This document shows positions 37,181 to 49,270 of a DNA stretch of 64,000 nt, piece by piece. The translations under genes and the position numbers were made by a program. The stretch spans positions 66,941,702 through 67,005,701 of the forward strand of contig NC_132927.1 of the NCBI RefSeq assembly GCF_047675955.1, in the 5' to 3' direction. How positions within the stretch are numbered: the stretch's first letter is position 1; each line of letters starts with the position of its first letter. The notes under the pieces were generated by a model. It saw only the letters and a list, made by a program, of their open reading frames with translations, was not told the DNA's origin and did no database searches. The stretch comes from Chlorocebus sabaeus (lineage: Eukaryota > Chordata > Mammalia > Primates > Cercopithecidae).

Positions 37181-37822
37181 ACGGTAATGTCATCCAAAGT
37201 GACCTATAAATTCAATGCATCCCTATCAAAATTTCAACTTTTTTTTTTTTGCAGTAATGGAAAAGCCAATCCTCAAATTCATATGGAATTATAAGGGATC
37301 TAGAATAGCCAAAACAAACTGGAAAAAGAACAAAGTTAAAGGACTCCATACTTCCTCATTTCAAAGCTTACTACAAAGCTACAGAAATCAAAACAGTATG
37401 GTATTACATAAAAATACATAGACCAAAGACAGAATTAAGATTCCAGGAAAAAATTCACACATTTATGGCCAACCGATATTTGATAAGGGTGCCAAGTCCA
37501 TTGAATAGGGCAAATAATAGTTTTTTCAACAAATGGCGCTAGGACAACTGGATTTCCGCATGCAAAAGAATGGAGTTGGACTCCTACCTCACACCATATA
37601 CAAAAAAAAAAACTATAAATGGACAAACAGTTCAAATATAAGAGCAAAACTGTAAAATCCTTAGAAGAAAACAAAGGAGTAAACCTTCATGAGTTTGGAT
37701 TTGGCAATGGATTCTTAGTTATGACACCAAGAGCATAAGCAACAAAATTAAAAAATAGATACACCAGACTTAATCAAGATGTAAAACTTTTGCACATCAA
37801 AAGACATTTCAAGAAAGTGAAG

Positions 37823-37950
37823 CTGGGCATGGTAGCTCATGCCTGTAATCTTAGCACTTTAGGAGGCCAAGACAGGAGGGTCACTTGAGGCCAAGAGTTT
37901 GAAACCAGTCTAAGCTGGTTTCTACAATCTCTATAAAAAAAAAAAAACCG
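37823..37950 (+). mobile_element. Alu left-arm fragment inside L1
   Basis: gctgggcatggtagctcatg through the left arm to an A run at about 37938-37949. No right arm, so it is either a free-left-monomer type or a truncated Alu. Confidence 0.8.
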
Positions 37951-38356
37951 GTGTGGTATCTCTAAAAATATAGCTGACCAGAGTTTATTATGTAGACTTT
38001 AAAATAGGCAAAAGACTTGAATAGTAGTTTTACCAAAGAAGATATACAAATGGCCAATAAGCCCATAAAAAGATGCTAAACATTATTAGTTATTAGGGAA
38101 AAGAAAATCAATCCCACAACGTGATATCACATCACACCTACCAGAATGTCTACATTAATAATAATTTAAAAATAACAAGTGCTAGTGAAGAAGTGGAGAA
38201 ATTAGAACCCTGTGTATTGCTGGTAGGAATGTAAAATGGTACAGTCACTGTGAAAAACAGTCTGGCAGTTCCTCAAAAAGTTAAACATAGAATTATCATA
38301 TGACCAAGCAATTCCACTCCTAGGTGTAAACCTAAAAGAACTGAAAAAAGGAACTC

Positions 38357-38433
38357 GGAAAACATGCTGTGCCCTAATGTGCAAGTGTTGATATTGGCTG
38401 GGGACAGCAGAAGGAAGGAAAGTTCAAGGAGAG
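38357..38433 (+). repeat. 77-bp diverged duplicate, copy A
   Basis: Aligns without gaps to 40510-40586 with 62 of 77 identical bases. It lies at a point where L1 sequence would otherwise be continuous. Confidence 0.85.
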
Positions 38434-40509
38434 TATTCACTGCAGCATTATTCACAATAGCCAAAAGGTGGACACAATCCAGGCGTCCATTGACAGATGA
38501 AGGGATAAACAAAATGTAACATATACATGCAATGGAATATTATTCAGCCATGAAAAGGAATGAAGTTCTGATCAATGCTATCAGATATATTGTTATAACA
38601 TGGCTGAATCTTGAAAACATTAGGCTAAGTGAAGCAAACCAGACATAAAAGGGCAAGTATTGCCTGATTCCTTTTATATGAGGTACCCAAAATAAGCAAA
38701 TTCATAAAGACAAAAATTAAATTAGAGGTTACTAGGGTATCGGGAAGGAGAGAATGAAAAGTTATTGCTTGATGGGTACAGAATTTCTGTTTGGGATGAT
38801 GGAAAAATGTGCAAATAAATAGTGATGATGGTTGCACAACATTGTGAATGTAATTAAATGCAACTGAATTTTACACTTTAAAAAGGTTAATATGGCATAT
38901 TAAAAAAAAATTTAAACAAAGAACTAAAACAAAACCATGAGGTATGTACCTAGATACCTTGTTTCTCTGAACTATGCTACCCTAAGAGTTTAAACTCCTT
39001 CCATTCCTCCCAAGCGTGTTGGCATTTTCATTGAGGACCATGTTAAGAAAGCAATGCTTAATTCGAAAGAACATTTTCATAACGGTGAGAATGGAGATCC
39101 CAGGGGCCATGTCAGAGGCTGATATTCTTTGGGGCAGGGTGTCATGTAAAAATGGTGAAGATGGTCCCTATTGAGCTGACTCACAAAGCTGGACCAGAGC
39201 TGGTAACTGTCCAGGTGCTCTGCCCCAAGCTGGGCCCATCCCTTCCTCTGTTGCCCATTTCCCACTCAATGACCTTTAACCTTTGGGCCTGCCTGGGGAA
39301 GATACACTCCTTGCACATCTAGGGACCTCTAAAACCAAAGAAAAGGGAGCAGGATGAGGGTGCACACTGGCTTGGAAGCACTGGTGCATTCAGCAAGTTG
39401 TTAGGGACCACCCAGCACTAACCAAACACCCTGCCTTGATTTCTCAGAAGTCTACGGCTCCATTTGTGTCATGCCCACTGATGCCTTCTAGAAACCTTGG
39501 CACCTAGCTCAAGGCTGGGTTTCTGCAGTACAAGCGGGGCTGCATGCGATGCTGAACTTTAAACAAATGGTAGGCCTGGCAAGCAGACGTTGTTAGATGT
39601 GCAATGCTTTTCACAGTGCTCCCTGATTAAATAAGCGTTTAGGTTAGGGAGGTGTAAATGTCCTTTTGGTACAATTACTAGTCAGACAGTTCTACCCACA
39701 GAACTATGGTGTTGTTGAGATTTACCATAAACACATGAATATGAGTTCAACAGGAAAGATAAAAATACCATTCCTGTCTTTAAAGCTGCCTCGCCTATGG
39801 AGGGGGGACACACACAACCTTCTAAAAGGACCCCATAATATCCTGTCGAAATGGAGCCATTAATAGTCAAATTCAAGAAACAAACCTCCTTAGCAGCTTG
39901 GGTTCATTCTGAAAAACAGAGGAAGCGGTGCTTGTTGCTTTACTTTTAATAGCGCAGGTTGTCATGCCAACTAGTGCTGCTGTTTAAAACGAAGAGGAAA
40001 AAAAGAAGCGTTCCTTCCTACACAAACCTTTCAGCAGGGCTCACAATTAGTCTTTAAAAACACGAAAACTCACAGCACTGGAGATATGGTAAACATTGTG
40101 CTTCTATTTAAACCTGTCAGAATGAGGATATGATAAACCTTTGGTCTGGGTCTCCTTTGTACAATGCTCTTTGGCCAGCATCTGGCTGAAGAGTCCACAA
40201 GGAAAGAAAGGCACGATGATGTAGGTGCACACAAAGGCAGCCGGTCTCGAGATGGGAGAGCGGCCTTCCATCTTGAATAAGCACAAGAGAAAGGCCAGCT
40301 TCCTTGGGAAAGAGAGGCTCTGCTCCCGCTTAGCCCTGTGAGCACAGTTATTAAAAGGCTGGGTCTGCACAATGCTGCGCGACACACCCACTGCACAAGG
40401 GTGCCAAGGACAGGAGAGAGGAACATGGGCTGGCAGTGGCAGCAGAGGTGCCCCCACCCTCTGTGGTGCCCGTGGGCCCAGGTCAGCCAAGGAGAGGAGC
40501 CAAGAAGCA

Positions 40510-40586
40510 GGAAGACATGCTGTGCCTGGATGTATAAGTGTTAATGCTGGTTGGGGACAAGAGAAGGAAGGAAAGCACAAGGACAG
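40510..40586 (+). repeat. 77-bp diverged duplicate, copy B
   Basis: Partner of 38357-38433, same orientation, 2.15 kb away, in sequence with no recognised repeat around it. Confidence 0.85.
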
Positions 40587-40959
40587 GGTGAGAAGGAGGT
40601 AAGACCTCTTCTCTCTCTCACAATTGACTGATGGTTTTACGAACTCTTCTGTCCACAAAAGCTTCCACCCATGTAAAAGAAGATCTAGCAACATTTCTGA
40701 GGCAAAGAGGACTTGCTCACAGATGAGCCACAGGGTGATATATCTAGATCGCATCTGCAAGGGGCACACGTAAAGTCTGCCAATAGGTTGTGGTGCTGAC
40801 AATCAGGCCCCACACTTTCTTTCCAAGCTCCTCTCCTCCCACTTCTCCATGAGAGCAAGCCCTGGGTTCCCGTTCCCTCAGGTCCAGTGCCTTCACAGCT
40901 CTGTGAGCTTAAGGATGAAGAGGGTCTCTCTCCTCCTAGACCACTTAATGCCTATCAGG

Positions 40960-41222
40960 CCTTGAAGAGCCAATTCATATATCCGCTGTTCATAATCTCT
41001 TACTGGCACTCCCAACCTATAAACTCGGCTGCAATTGGCCTGTTCCATTCACCTGCCAATGAACATGCTTTGCACTACTACGTATTCTCTAATTTGATTA
41101 TCTTTTTGTTTGTTTCCATGTGGTCTCCCTAACTAGAGTGGAAATTTCTTGAAGGCAAAAGATCTTTCTGTATCCTTTGTTGCTCCCCCTGTGCCTAGTA
41201 ACTCCTGTGTATACAATGGGAG
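40960..41222 (+). repeat. L2 fragment
   Basis: L2 3'-end signature: ctagagtggaaatttcttgaaggc, then gatctttctgtatcctttgttgctccccctgtgcctag. Confidence 0.65.
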
Positions 41223-41224
41223 TA

Positions 41225-41500
41225 ACTGCAGGAGCAGCAGCGTACAGTTGTCACTTACCGAGCTCTAAGTGCTAGGCTCTGTTCTGAGTACTTTACATGG
41301 ATTAATGAATACGCATCTCCCAACTGTCTGAGATATACATGCACACAATTATTACCCCTATTTAACAGGAAAATAAACTGATGCATAGGAGGTTAGTGAT
41401 GTGCCTAGGCTCACATGACTGGTACACAGCAGACCCAGAACTCAAACCAAAGCTCTCTAACTCTAGAGCCTGTGACACACTATGTTGATGACCCGAGTTT
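41225..41500 (-). repeat. MIR SINE
   Basis: Reverse MIR: cgagctctaagtgctaggct, tgcctaggctcacatgactgg, cagacccagaactcaaacc. Confidence 0.8.
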
Positions 41501-42039
41501 GGGGTTGAGGAGGCAGAGATGGGTGAGGTGCCAACGAAGCAAAGAAGAGAGAGAGGGGATATCCACAGTAAAATGTGTAAGATACTGTCCCATTCAACAA
41601 AACTTACATAATGCACACATTTATTCATAAAGACAGATGTAAAGTTCGCCTCTAAAATGTCGGTGAGTAGTCAACTATCTCAGGAGAGTGGATTCCAAGG
41701 CACTTTTCTTTCCTTTTCTATATTTTCTATGTATTGTTTGATTCTCCAAGGAGCATGCAGGACTATTGCATATGGCGGAAAGATAAACAATGAAGTCAAT
41801 TTCATTATGGGTGGAAAGGAAAAGAAAACAAGAGAAAAAAGAAAGAGAGAGAGTCTGTGGAATATTTGTGAACAGAAGGGTGGCATGTCTATTCCTGTGT
41901 CTCAGAAAGATTGCTCTGCTGACAGTGGAGGAAATGAAGACAGGGAAACAGAACATACCTCTAAGACAAATGATAATAACGATAATTGCTAACATTTATG
42001 GAGCTCAGAAAAAGGTAATATAGGAAGTTTAAAATCCAG

Positions 42040-42528
42040 TTATCCTGACGGCAACACTGTTCATAGTAGCCAAAAGGTGGAAACAGCCACATTTCCATCA
42101 GCTAATGAATGGAAAAACAAATTGTGGTAGATCTGCACAATGGAATACTATTCAGCCATAAAAAGAAATATTGATCCATGTTACAATGTGGATAACCTTG
42201 AAAACATTATGCTATGTGAAAGAAGCCAGACACCAAAGCCCAAATATTGGCTATTTATATTTATATGAAATACCCCAAATCAGTATCCATAGAGAAAAAA
42301 AGCAGGTGAGTAGTTGACAGGGACTTGGAGGGAGTGAGGAACGGGGAGTGGCTGCTTAACGAGTTTCTTGCAGGATGAGGAAAAGGTTTTGCAATTTGAG
42401 GTGATGGCTGCACGTACTAAATGTGCATGTACTAAGTGGTATGAACGTACTAAATGCCACTGAATTCTACACTTTAAAATGGTTAAGTTTGTTATGTGAA
42501 TTGTACTTCAATTAAAAAAAAAAAAAGC
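42040..42528 (+). mobile_element. L1 3' end (L1M-type)
   Basis: ttcatagtagccaaaaggtgg, tggaatactattcagccata, then 3' UTR sequence to a 12-base A tail ending near 42527. Heavily 5' truncated. Confidence 0.88.
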
Positions 42529-44724
42529 CAGTTATCCTTTTAACTTAAAGTCCTGAGAAAATGGAAAGGCAGATGAGGAGGGGGAAAAAAAATGGATTCA
42601 GAAAAACCCCAGTAAATGAGGCAATAAGACAAGTGGGACACCCAGAGTAGGATGTGGCCTCGGACAGAGGGAGAGAGGGTACACACTCAGCAAAGGGTGG
42701 ACCTAACCCCTATCTTCAGTAACTGAGCTATCCATGGGCCAGGCAGCCTTGAGATGCTGTGAGCTTTCACCTTTCTCCTACGACATCTACCGTTTTAGTC
42801 GGTTGATCTGAGACAACACAGTTGTCGAATGCTCGCTCCAATTGCCTAAGTGGTTGGCACAGGCAAGGCTGAAGCCAAATATCCAACCCCTAGAAAAGGC
42901 ACGCAGAGCTTGTGCTGGGCCCGCCCCCATCAGCGCATGGGCCGCAGCTGCTTGTCACACCTGGCAGCTCCAGGCTGGGGACAGCTTGTGGGTAGGGGTC
43001 ACACCTTGCTCCTGGCTGTATCCCTGGCCTTAATCAGAGCCTCTGGCACAGAAGAGGTGACAGTACATATATGTGCTGAAGAAATAAACATCCTTCATTT
43101 CATATATTTTATCAGTTGGTTGAGATTTTTACTAGATAAAACACAGATATGGTACAAAATTCAAAAGGTTCGGGGGTAAATTTGCCTTTCTTCCACCCTC
43201 CTACTCCGGCTTCTCCGAGGCAACCTTTGGCCTGCACCACCATTTGCAATGTGACTAGGGGGGTGAAGTTCTGACTCGCAAAGGCTCCCGCGACCACATA
43301 CCCAGTCGTTTGGGAGGCAGGTCACCACCACGAGATGGGAGCTACATATGATATCAAGACAGAAGTCATCTGGGTGAAAACAAGGTCCTAGTAAACAAGA
43401 AAACAAGGCCCCAGAGCCGCAGCTTGCAGAGGAATCCATGAGGGTGATGACCATCCCCTAGAGCATTCATGGAACAATGGGAAGCTAGGGGCAGAGACCA
43501 CCCAGTCAGTCAACAGGGCCAGACACCTCAAGCTCCTCACTCCTGTTTCGGACCTAGGAGATTTCGAGCCGGGGAAAGGCAACATTGTTACCCAATGGGA
43601 CGGAAGTAGATGTGTGCCTACCACTGTCATCCTTGGACCTAGAGAGGTGATATGTGTTTTGTCTGGAGGAACAAACTCACCTTAAAGGAATTTAACTGTG
43701 AGGTCGGTGGCATGGTCCCCAGTGACGGACTTTGTGGTGGACACAACTGACAGCAACTTAGGTGGTGGGGAGAAGGGGGGCCCAGGAAATCAAGGTACCG
43801 GCAGAGGTTCGATTCATTTAGGGATGAACAACCTGGGCCAATCCCAAGCCTGGACCGAGCCCCAGGGCTGAGCTGCGTGTGGTGGGGGCATCTGCACACA
43901 CTGCTTTGTCAGGTCGGATTGTGAGGCTGAGTAACCACTGCCCTGTAGAGTCACCAAACCATGGACTAAAAAAAGATTCAAGCCACGCTGGCTCATCTGT
44001 TTCCCCAAGGTTCCTGCCTAATGTGGCGATGCACTGGCAGGCTGGAGGGTGAGTCGGGCACTTATCTGATTTCAGCCAATCTGTTACTGTATTTCATTCC
44101 CTGTCCTCGTGCCCAGAGGCTGTTGCAATGGGTATAAATTTAGAAAGAGAAAGATAAATAACATGGAAAAGTTCCTTTTAACAAAATAGGGATTTTTTTT
44201 CTCTCTATTTTGCTAAAGAAAAGATAAAATGATCTTCTTGTTATTTATTTAGCTTTACCATGGTAGAATCTGATATTTTGGGCAGGAACCTAATAATGCA
44301 TAACCACAGCCCAAGATGAACCAGCTTCTTCTGAAACTGTGAAAGAGTCAAACTGTGAAAGGTCTCACAGTTTCTTAGACACTGAGGGAGTGAGAACATG
44401 ACAGTACCTTGTACAAGATCTGAAATCCACGAGGGTCCCTTCTGAACAAGCAAAAGACTCTGAAAGAAGACTGTCTCCTTTATATGAAACGATCTATGCC
44501 AGCTAACATAACACGCTGTGCCTGAAATTGTCAGGTCACTGGCAATTTCACTGGTCACACTGATACTTTAAACCAAACCTGTTCTATGAGGAAACTAATA
44601 TCACAGATGGGAGATTTTCAGTTGATGGAAATTAACTGAAAGAGAAACTGCTTGAGAAATGTTTGCCTTCCCTCACACACAAACTCACAGCCCAGTGGGT
44701 TATGGAACCCTCATGGTAAAAGAC

Positions 44725-44865
44725 TAGATCAATTCCACCACCTAATCATTTAGCCCAATGCCCATTCTACAGGGGAGAAAACCAAAGTTAAGTGACTGGC
44801 CCAAGATCACATGGCTGCCACTGATGGAGGGGGGCCCAGGTCCAGGTCTCACAACCCTTCCCTGG
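44725..44865 (-). repeat. MIR SINE fragment
   Basis: Reverse MIR: cccattctacaggggagaaaac, gactggcccaagatcacatgg. It ends only about 60 bp downstream of the donor of exon W4. Confidence 0.75.
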
Positions 44866-44922
44866 GGTCACCATGCAACTGTCACCCACCACCTGGATGT
44901 CAACCAGACTCAGCGGCTGTAC

Positions 44923-45060
44923 CTCTGACAGCATCTCATACTGGCCTCTTCTTCCAAGAGCAATGGTGAGTAAGTCATAGACCACAGACGCACTCTGTAG
45001 ACTGATGAGGCGGTCACTCTTATGTTCAGGTATCCTGCTCAGCACAGCATCCCGGTTGGC
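44923..45060 (-). CDS. TTC7B: TTC7B coding exon W4
   Basis: The exon is 138 nt, exactly 46 codons, phase 0 at both ends. It begins ANRDAVLSRIPEHKSDRLIS and ends TIALGRRGQYEMLSE. The acceptor has a T-rich tract and CAG at 45063-45061. The donor is GTACAG at 44922-44917, which departs from consensus at positions +4 and +5. Both boundaries fall between codons, so skipping it would keep the frame. The ALGRRGQYEMLSECLERAM stretch reading into W5 resembles a TPR helix pair. Confidence 0.95.
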
Positions 45061-48000
45061 CTGAAAAAACACAGAAGAGAGAAGCAGATGGAGAAAAAGC
45101 CTAGTGCTGCATGGTGGGGAGGCCACCTAGGCCCTCCTGCCCCTACCGATTTGCCAAGGGAATGGAGACAAGGGTAGGAATGAGCAGAGGCCTGTCACCT
45201 TGGGTTATTTATTCAAAATCCCCTGGGCACTGCAGAACATGATATATGGGATGATCCCAACACTGAAGTCCTAGAATTGTGAACCTAGAGGGCACCTGTA
45301 CCTGTCGGCGGGCATTTGCAGGAAGCCTTGGCAGCCAATACAAAGTTTTCCCTGGGCTCAGGTTCACAGCCGGCCTCGTGGAAGATGCAGCTGCGCTCTG
45401 GAGCAGCCGAATCATCCATCAAGTGAGGCCCTGCTGCGCCTCACTCGCGAATCCTGCTTCTGCTCTACATTAAAGAGGGGGAGAAAATTCCCAGCCCTGC
45501 ATTTCCCAACACCCAATTGTGTCATCAAGTTCCATGAGTCCTACAGAGATCTATCTTACTTTTCCTCTATCACCAAGCAATATTCAAATCCCTATATGAC
45601 ATCTTCACTGGAACAGAACACAAAGACGAATCCAATCTTGTTTAGGGAAGCACAACACAGATATATAAGAGAAAACAAGAAGAAAGCAGATTTTTCCTTT
45701 AAAAGATATTAACATAGAGGACTCAAGAGAACAATTTTCTAAGCTTAGCACAGAAATACATCAGGCACATTCAAACTTATTAATCTCATCTATCCAGAAA
45801 TCAAATGCTCTTTACAGCAACTTGTTTCCATTACTTCTAAAATTTAATTTCTCTACAGATTCCTCTAATATATCACATGTATGAGACTCGATAGCTAGCT
45901 CATTTTCCCTTTTTCCCTAATAGGAAGTTCAAAATCAACAAAGTTAGATTTCAATTTCACCTGCCCTTTTCCCCCTGCTAATTAACAGAAGTCTGCAGAT
46001 CCATCTGTCCATGGGAGCAGAGACAGGCCCGCCCCCAGTCTTTCCTGTGAAAGTGGTACATGAGGTTCCAGGGTCACTTGTCCCGGCATGCTGACATTGA
46101 TCTTCCTCCTGACATTCAAAAAGGCCACGCACACACCTTCCCTCTCACTAATGAGACAAAATGCATTTTCTTTGTGTGTGAGTCCAAGGCATTTACTTTT
46201 AGCCACCCATCAGTACTTACTCACTTTAAAACTCCTTGCTCTTAAATGTCAAAGACAAATAAGAATATATAAGACAGGCCACTTCCTACAAAGTGAGTCA
46301 TCTCTTACGGAAACAAGCCTGCTTTTGAAGATTTCATTCTAAGTTTTTCTTGTTAGGAGTCCCTCTTGAGCCCCCAAAAAAAGCAGCTCTGAAGGAAACA
46401 GGGCCTGTTGCAAATGGTCTCATTTTATTTATTTGCTATACATATTCTATACTGAGACCGATGCCTGGAAGAGAGCAAAACAAACATACTATTTATGAAA
46501 GGTTTTCAAGTTATACCAAATGCATTCTTTTCATTTTTAGAGAAAGTATCAGTATCTTTTGACTAAAAAGGTACAATATAGAACCTCAAACAGACCCACA
46601 AATAATAAATATCCCAGAATATTGCCTCAGTGGTAGTTCTGCAAATCAAGTTCTTATAATCCCATTCTCCTAGGGGAAACTAATTTGTTTTGTGGTTAGA
46701 AAATAGCACAATTCTAAGTGACATCTTGTAGGTGGAGAAGCTATGGACAAATTCATGCTTCTGAATTAAAGTCAGAACCAACAAAGAACACAATTTTCTG
46801 ACATCCAAAAACCACAAATTTTCATTTTGGTTTTGAAATTGAGCACATTCATTTTCTGCCTAAAAACTAAAAAATCGAGAAGTCAAAGGACATGGAAAAA
46901 AGGCTTCCAAAAGCAACTTCATTTAGATTTCTACCTACATTTTCTGAAATGATTTATAGGGAGAACATAATCATTTTGGTTAGAAACCTTGTCCTTCATA
47001 CCCACTGATGACATCACTGGATTTCAACATCCCCTGAAGAGATTTTTCTGGAAATTACATACCACACAGCCAACTCTGACTGTCTCAAAGGGATCTCAAT
47101 GTTTGAGTATTATTAGTTTCTATCACTTCAATTAAGAAGCAGGAGAGTTGGAGACATCATTCCACAGACATCTCCACTTAGTGCAAGCGTTTTAGAGAGG
47201 TGGCCATGTTTTCCAAATTGCAGACTGGAACATATCATCTGACAATGGAACATAATATTTTCAATCAGAATTGTCCAAGTAATCTAAAATGTATAGTCAC
47301 CATGCTTTCAGAACGTGTACACCATAACCAACCAAGTTTGCCCAAAGGGAACTACCTGCCAAGGACCCAGCTTGGGATGAGGGAATGCTGACCAGGAGGC
47401 CAAGGTGAGCTGGCTCCACGGATGCCCCGGTGGGAAAGCCTGGGGAGATTTGTTCACTTGAATGCCACCATGTGCCAGCCTGCTCACCTATGTGCTTCCC
47501 TGATTGCACCAAGGCAAGCAGAGAATGTAAATGACACCATCCTAAGTTACCAGCTGACTATCGGACAACCTGCTTCCTTGAGAGGAAGTAAGCCCAATGA
47601 CACCAAACAGCCTCCCAGTCAAAAGAGGTGGTAACTCACGCAGGCTTGCTCTTGTCAACATCGGTGGGCCATTCAAAGTTTTGTTTGTTTGTTTGTTTGT
47701 TTGTTTTTGAGACGGAGTCTTGCTCTGTGCCCAGGCTGGAGTGCAGTGGCCGGATCTCAGCTCACTGCAAGCTCCGCCTGCCGGGTTCACGCCATTCTCC
47801 TGCCTCAGCCTCCCGAGTAGCTGGGACTACAGGCGCCCGCCACCTCGCCCGGCTAATTTTTTGTATTTTTTTTTAGTAGAGACGGGGTTTCACCGTGTTA
47901 GCCAGGATGGTCTGGATCTCCTGACCTCATGTTCCGCCCGTCTCGGCCTCCCAAAGTGCAGGGATTACAGGCTTGAGCCACCGCGCCCAGCCGCCATTCA

Positions 48001-49206
48001 AAGTTTTAATCAAAGGCAAGAGAGCTGCCCTCTCATGAGTTCTGGCCTCTTCTGATCCCTCCTTCTCTCTGTGCATGTATGTTATTATGCTCAGACCCCA
48101 TGTCTATACTCACCTGAGTCCATCTTATACCTCCCATTAAACAGTATGTGTGGGGAGGGCAAGAAGGGAAATGCTTTCTTTTGCTTTAGTTATGATTCCC
48201 TTTTCTCCCCTGGGCTGCCCCAGGGGTTGGGGGTAAGCAGTGACAGCTATGAGGAGGGGGCAGTACAGTCTCCTAGCAGGAACAGGAGACCACTGCGTGA
48301 CGCACGCATTCTGCCTGCTCTGGACCTCGGGTTCCTCATGTGTAAAATGAGGGAAGGGGATGTGAGCCCTCAAGATCTTTTGATTGCAGGAGCCCGCCCA
48401 TTCTGCTCAGGTCCTCAGTACACATCACTATTCTTCTGAGGAATTTGCCATTATAACACACATGATCCTGAAGGTTTCAAGCCAGGGCCACAATGCCTAG
48501 TGATAGATACACAGGACAGAAACCCTATAAATGATGAGTGGTGAAATAGACCTAAAATTCAATATCCTGGCCAAATACTAAGAAAATGTTTCAAAGCAAT
48601 CAGAGGGTCTGGCAAAACCTCCCTCACAATAGCAGTGACAGGGAACAGAAGTGAGTTCTCAAGGCCTGGGACTTTACAGTGTCTGGTGACAGCTGGGAGC
48701 TGGGAGAGACAACCAGGGCAGGAGGATGAGAGTTTCATCAAGTTCCTGCTGTGAAAACCAGAGGTTCATAGAACCAACAAATGACTTATCCCAAAATTCT
48801 CCCCCACTCCAGGGCAAATTGAGAGGCTTATAAAGGTCACCCTTTGGGGACCTCTTTCTCCTTTTAAGATTCCTCCGGTGGTCATTTTAGCTGTGGTTTA
48901 CCTAGATACAATCGCATTAATGTTCAGCCAATACTGGGTGGATAAATGAATGAACTAAGATACCTGCTTCAAGATAGAAGATAGAGAAGCTCCAAGCTCC
49001 AGGCTAACCAAGAGACATTGCTAGCTGGTCCAGGAATTAAGAAACAACCCTCTTTTTAAACCTCTACTGTTTTTTTCCCATCCACGTATACCCTCTAGAA
49101 AGTGTTTTCTCTCAAGAAAAAGAGTCGTCATACTGGCAGAATGGCTGTATCAAAAAAGAGACTACAGGGCCGGGGAAAGAACGATGTAAAAACACATTCC
49201 ACTTAC
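45061..49206 (-). other. TTC7B: TTC7B intron W3-W4 (4146 bp)
   Basis: It contains the young Alu at 47683-47992 with its 15-bp target-site duplication, and a weak MIR-like patch near 48290-48370. The stretches 45061-47667 and 48372-49206 show nothing I recognise. Confidence 0.85.
47683..47992 (-). mobile_element. Young Alu, AluYRa-like, with 15-bp target-site duplication
   Basis: Reverse Alu with a (TTTG)n tail and few changes. Variants gtggccggatctcagctcac, cgcccgccacctcgcccggc and ttacaggcttgagccaccgc are those I associate with Old World monkey AluYRa-type families rather than human AluY. The target duplication gccattcaaagtttt is perfect at 47668-47682 and 47993-48007. The element lies in the W3-W4 intron. 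Confidence 0.9.
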
Positions 49207-49270
49207 CATTGATTCGCTAATCAGCAGTAACAGCAGGGCTTCTTCCGTATTTTCTTGAGGACAAAAAATG
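49207..49270 (-). CDS. TTC7B: TTC7B coding exon W3
   Basis: The exon is 64 nt: one base finishing a split Asn codon, then 21 codons reading IFCPQENTEEALLLLLISES and M. The run of five leucines is the core of a solenoid helix. The acceptor is CTGCAG with AG at 49272-49271. The donor is the consensus GTAAGT at 49206-49201. The short length and strong splice sites are ordinary. The reading continues without gap into exon W4. Confidence 0.95.

Larger units (their letters stand above)
37190..38910 (+). mobile_element. L1 3' part (end of ORF2 and 3' UTR)
   Basis: Reads the conserved 3' end of L1 ORF2 (ttcaatgcatccctatcaaa, ggaattataagggatctagaatagcc, ttcacaatagccaaaaggtgg), then the 3' UTR and an A-rich end. 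Stop codons and frameshifts abound. It is interrupted by an Alu piece (37823-37950) and by a 77-bp segment foreign to L1 (38357-38433). Confidence 0.88.
26825..44922 (-). other. TTC7B: TTC7B intron W4-W5 (18098 bp)
   Basis: This is the largest complete intron. Annotated inside it are Alus at 28504, 32665 and 34571, an Alu left-arm piece at 37823, L1 3' ends at 37190-38910 and 42040-42528, a hAT remnant at 35765-36123, an L2 piece and seven MIRs. Purine-rich sequence at 27400-28200 keeps long fortuitous frames open. Stretches 28820-31030, 38911-40900 and 42529-44720 hold no recognised gene; the last includes a weak L2-like tail near 43030-43095. Confidence 0.85.

Noticed and set aside
42850..43179. 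Plus-strand frames in the 42.8-44.0 kb region
   Set aside because: No domain; antisense to TTC7B; overlapping frames on both strands; part of the region looks like an L2 tail.
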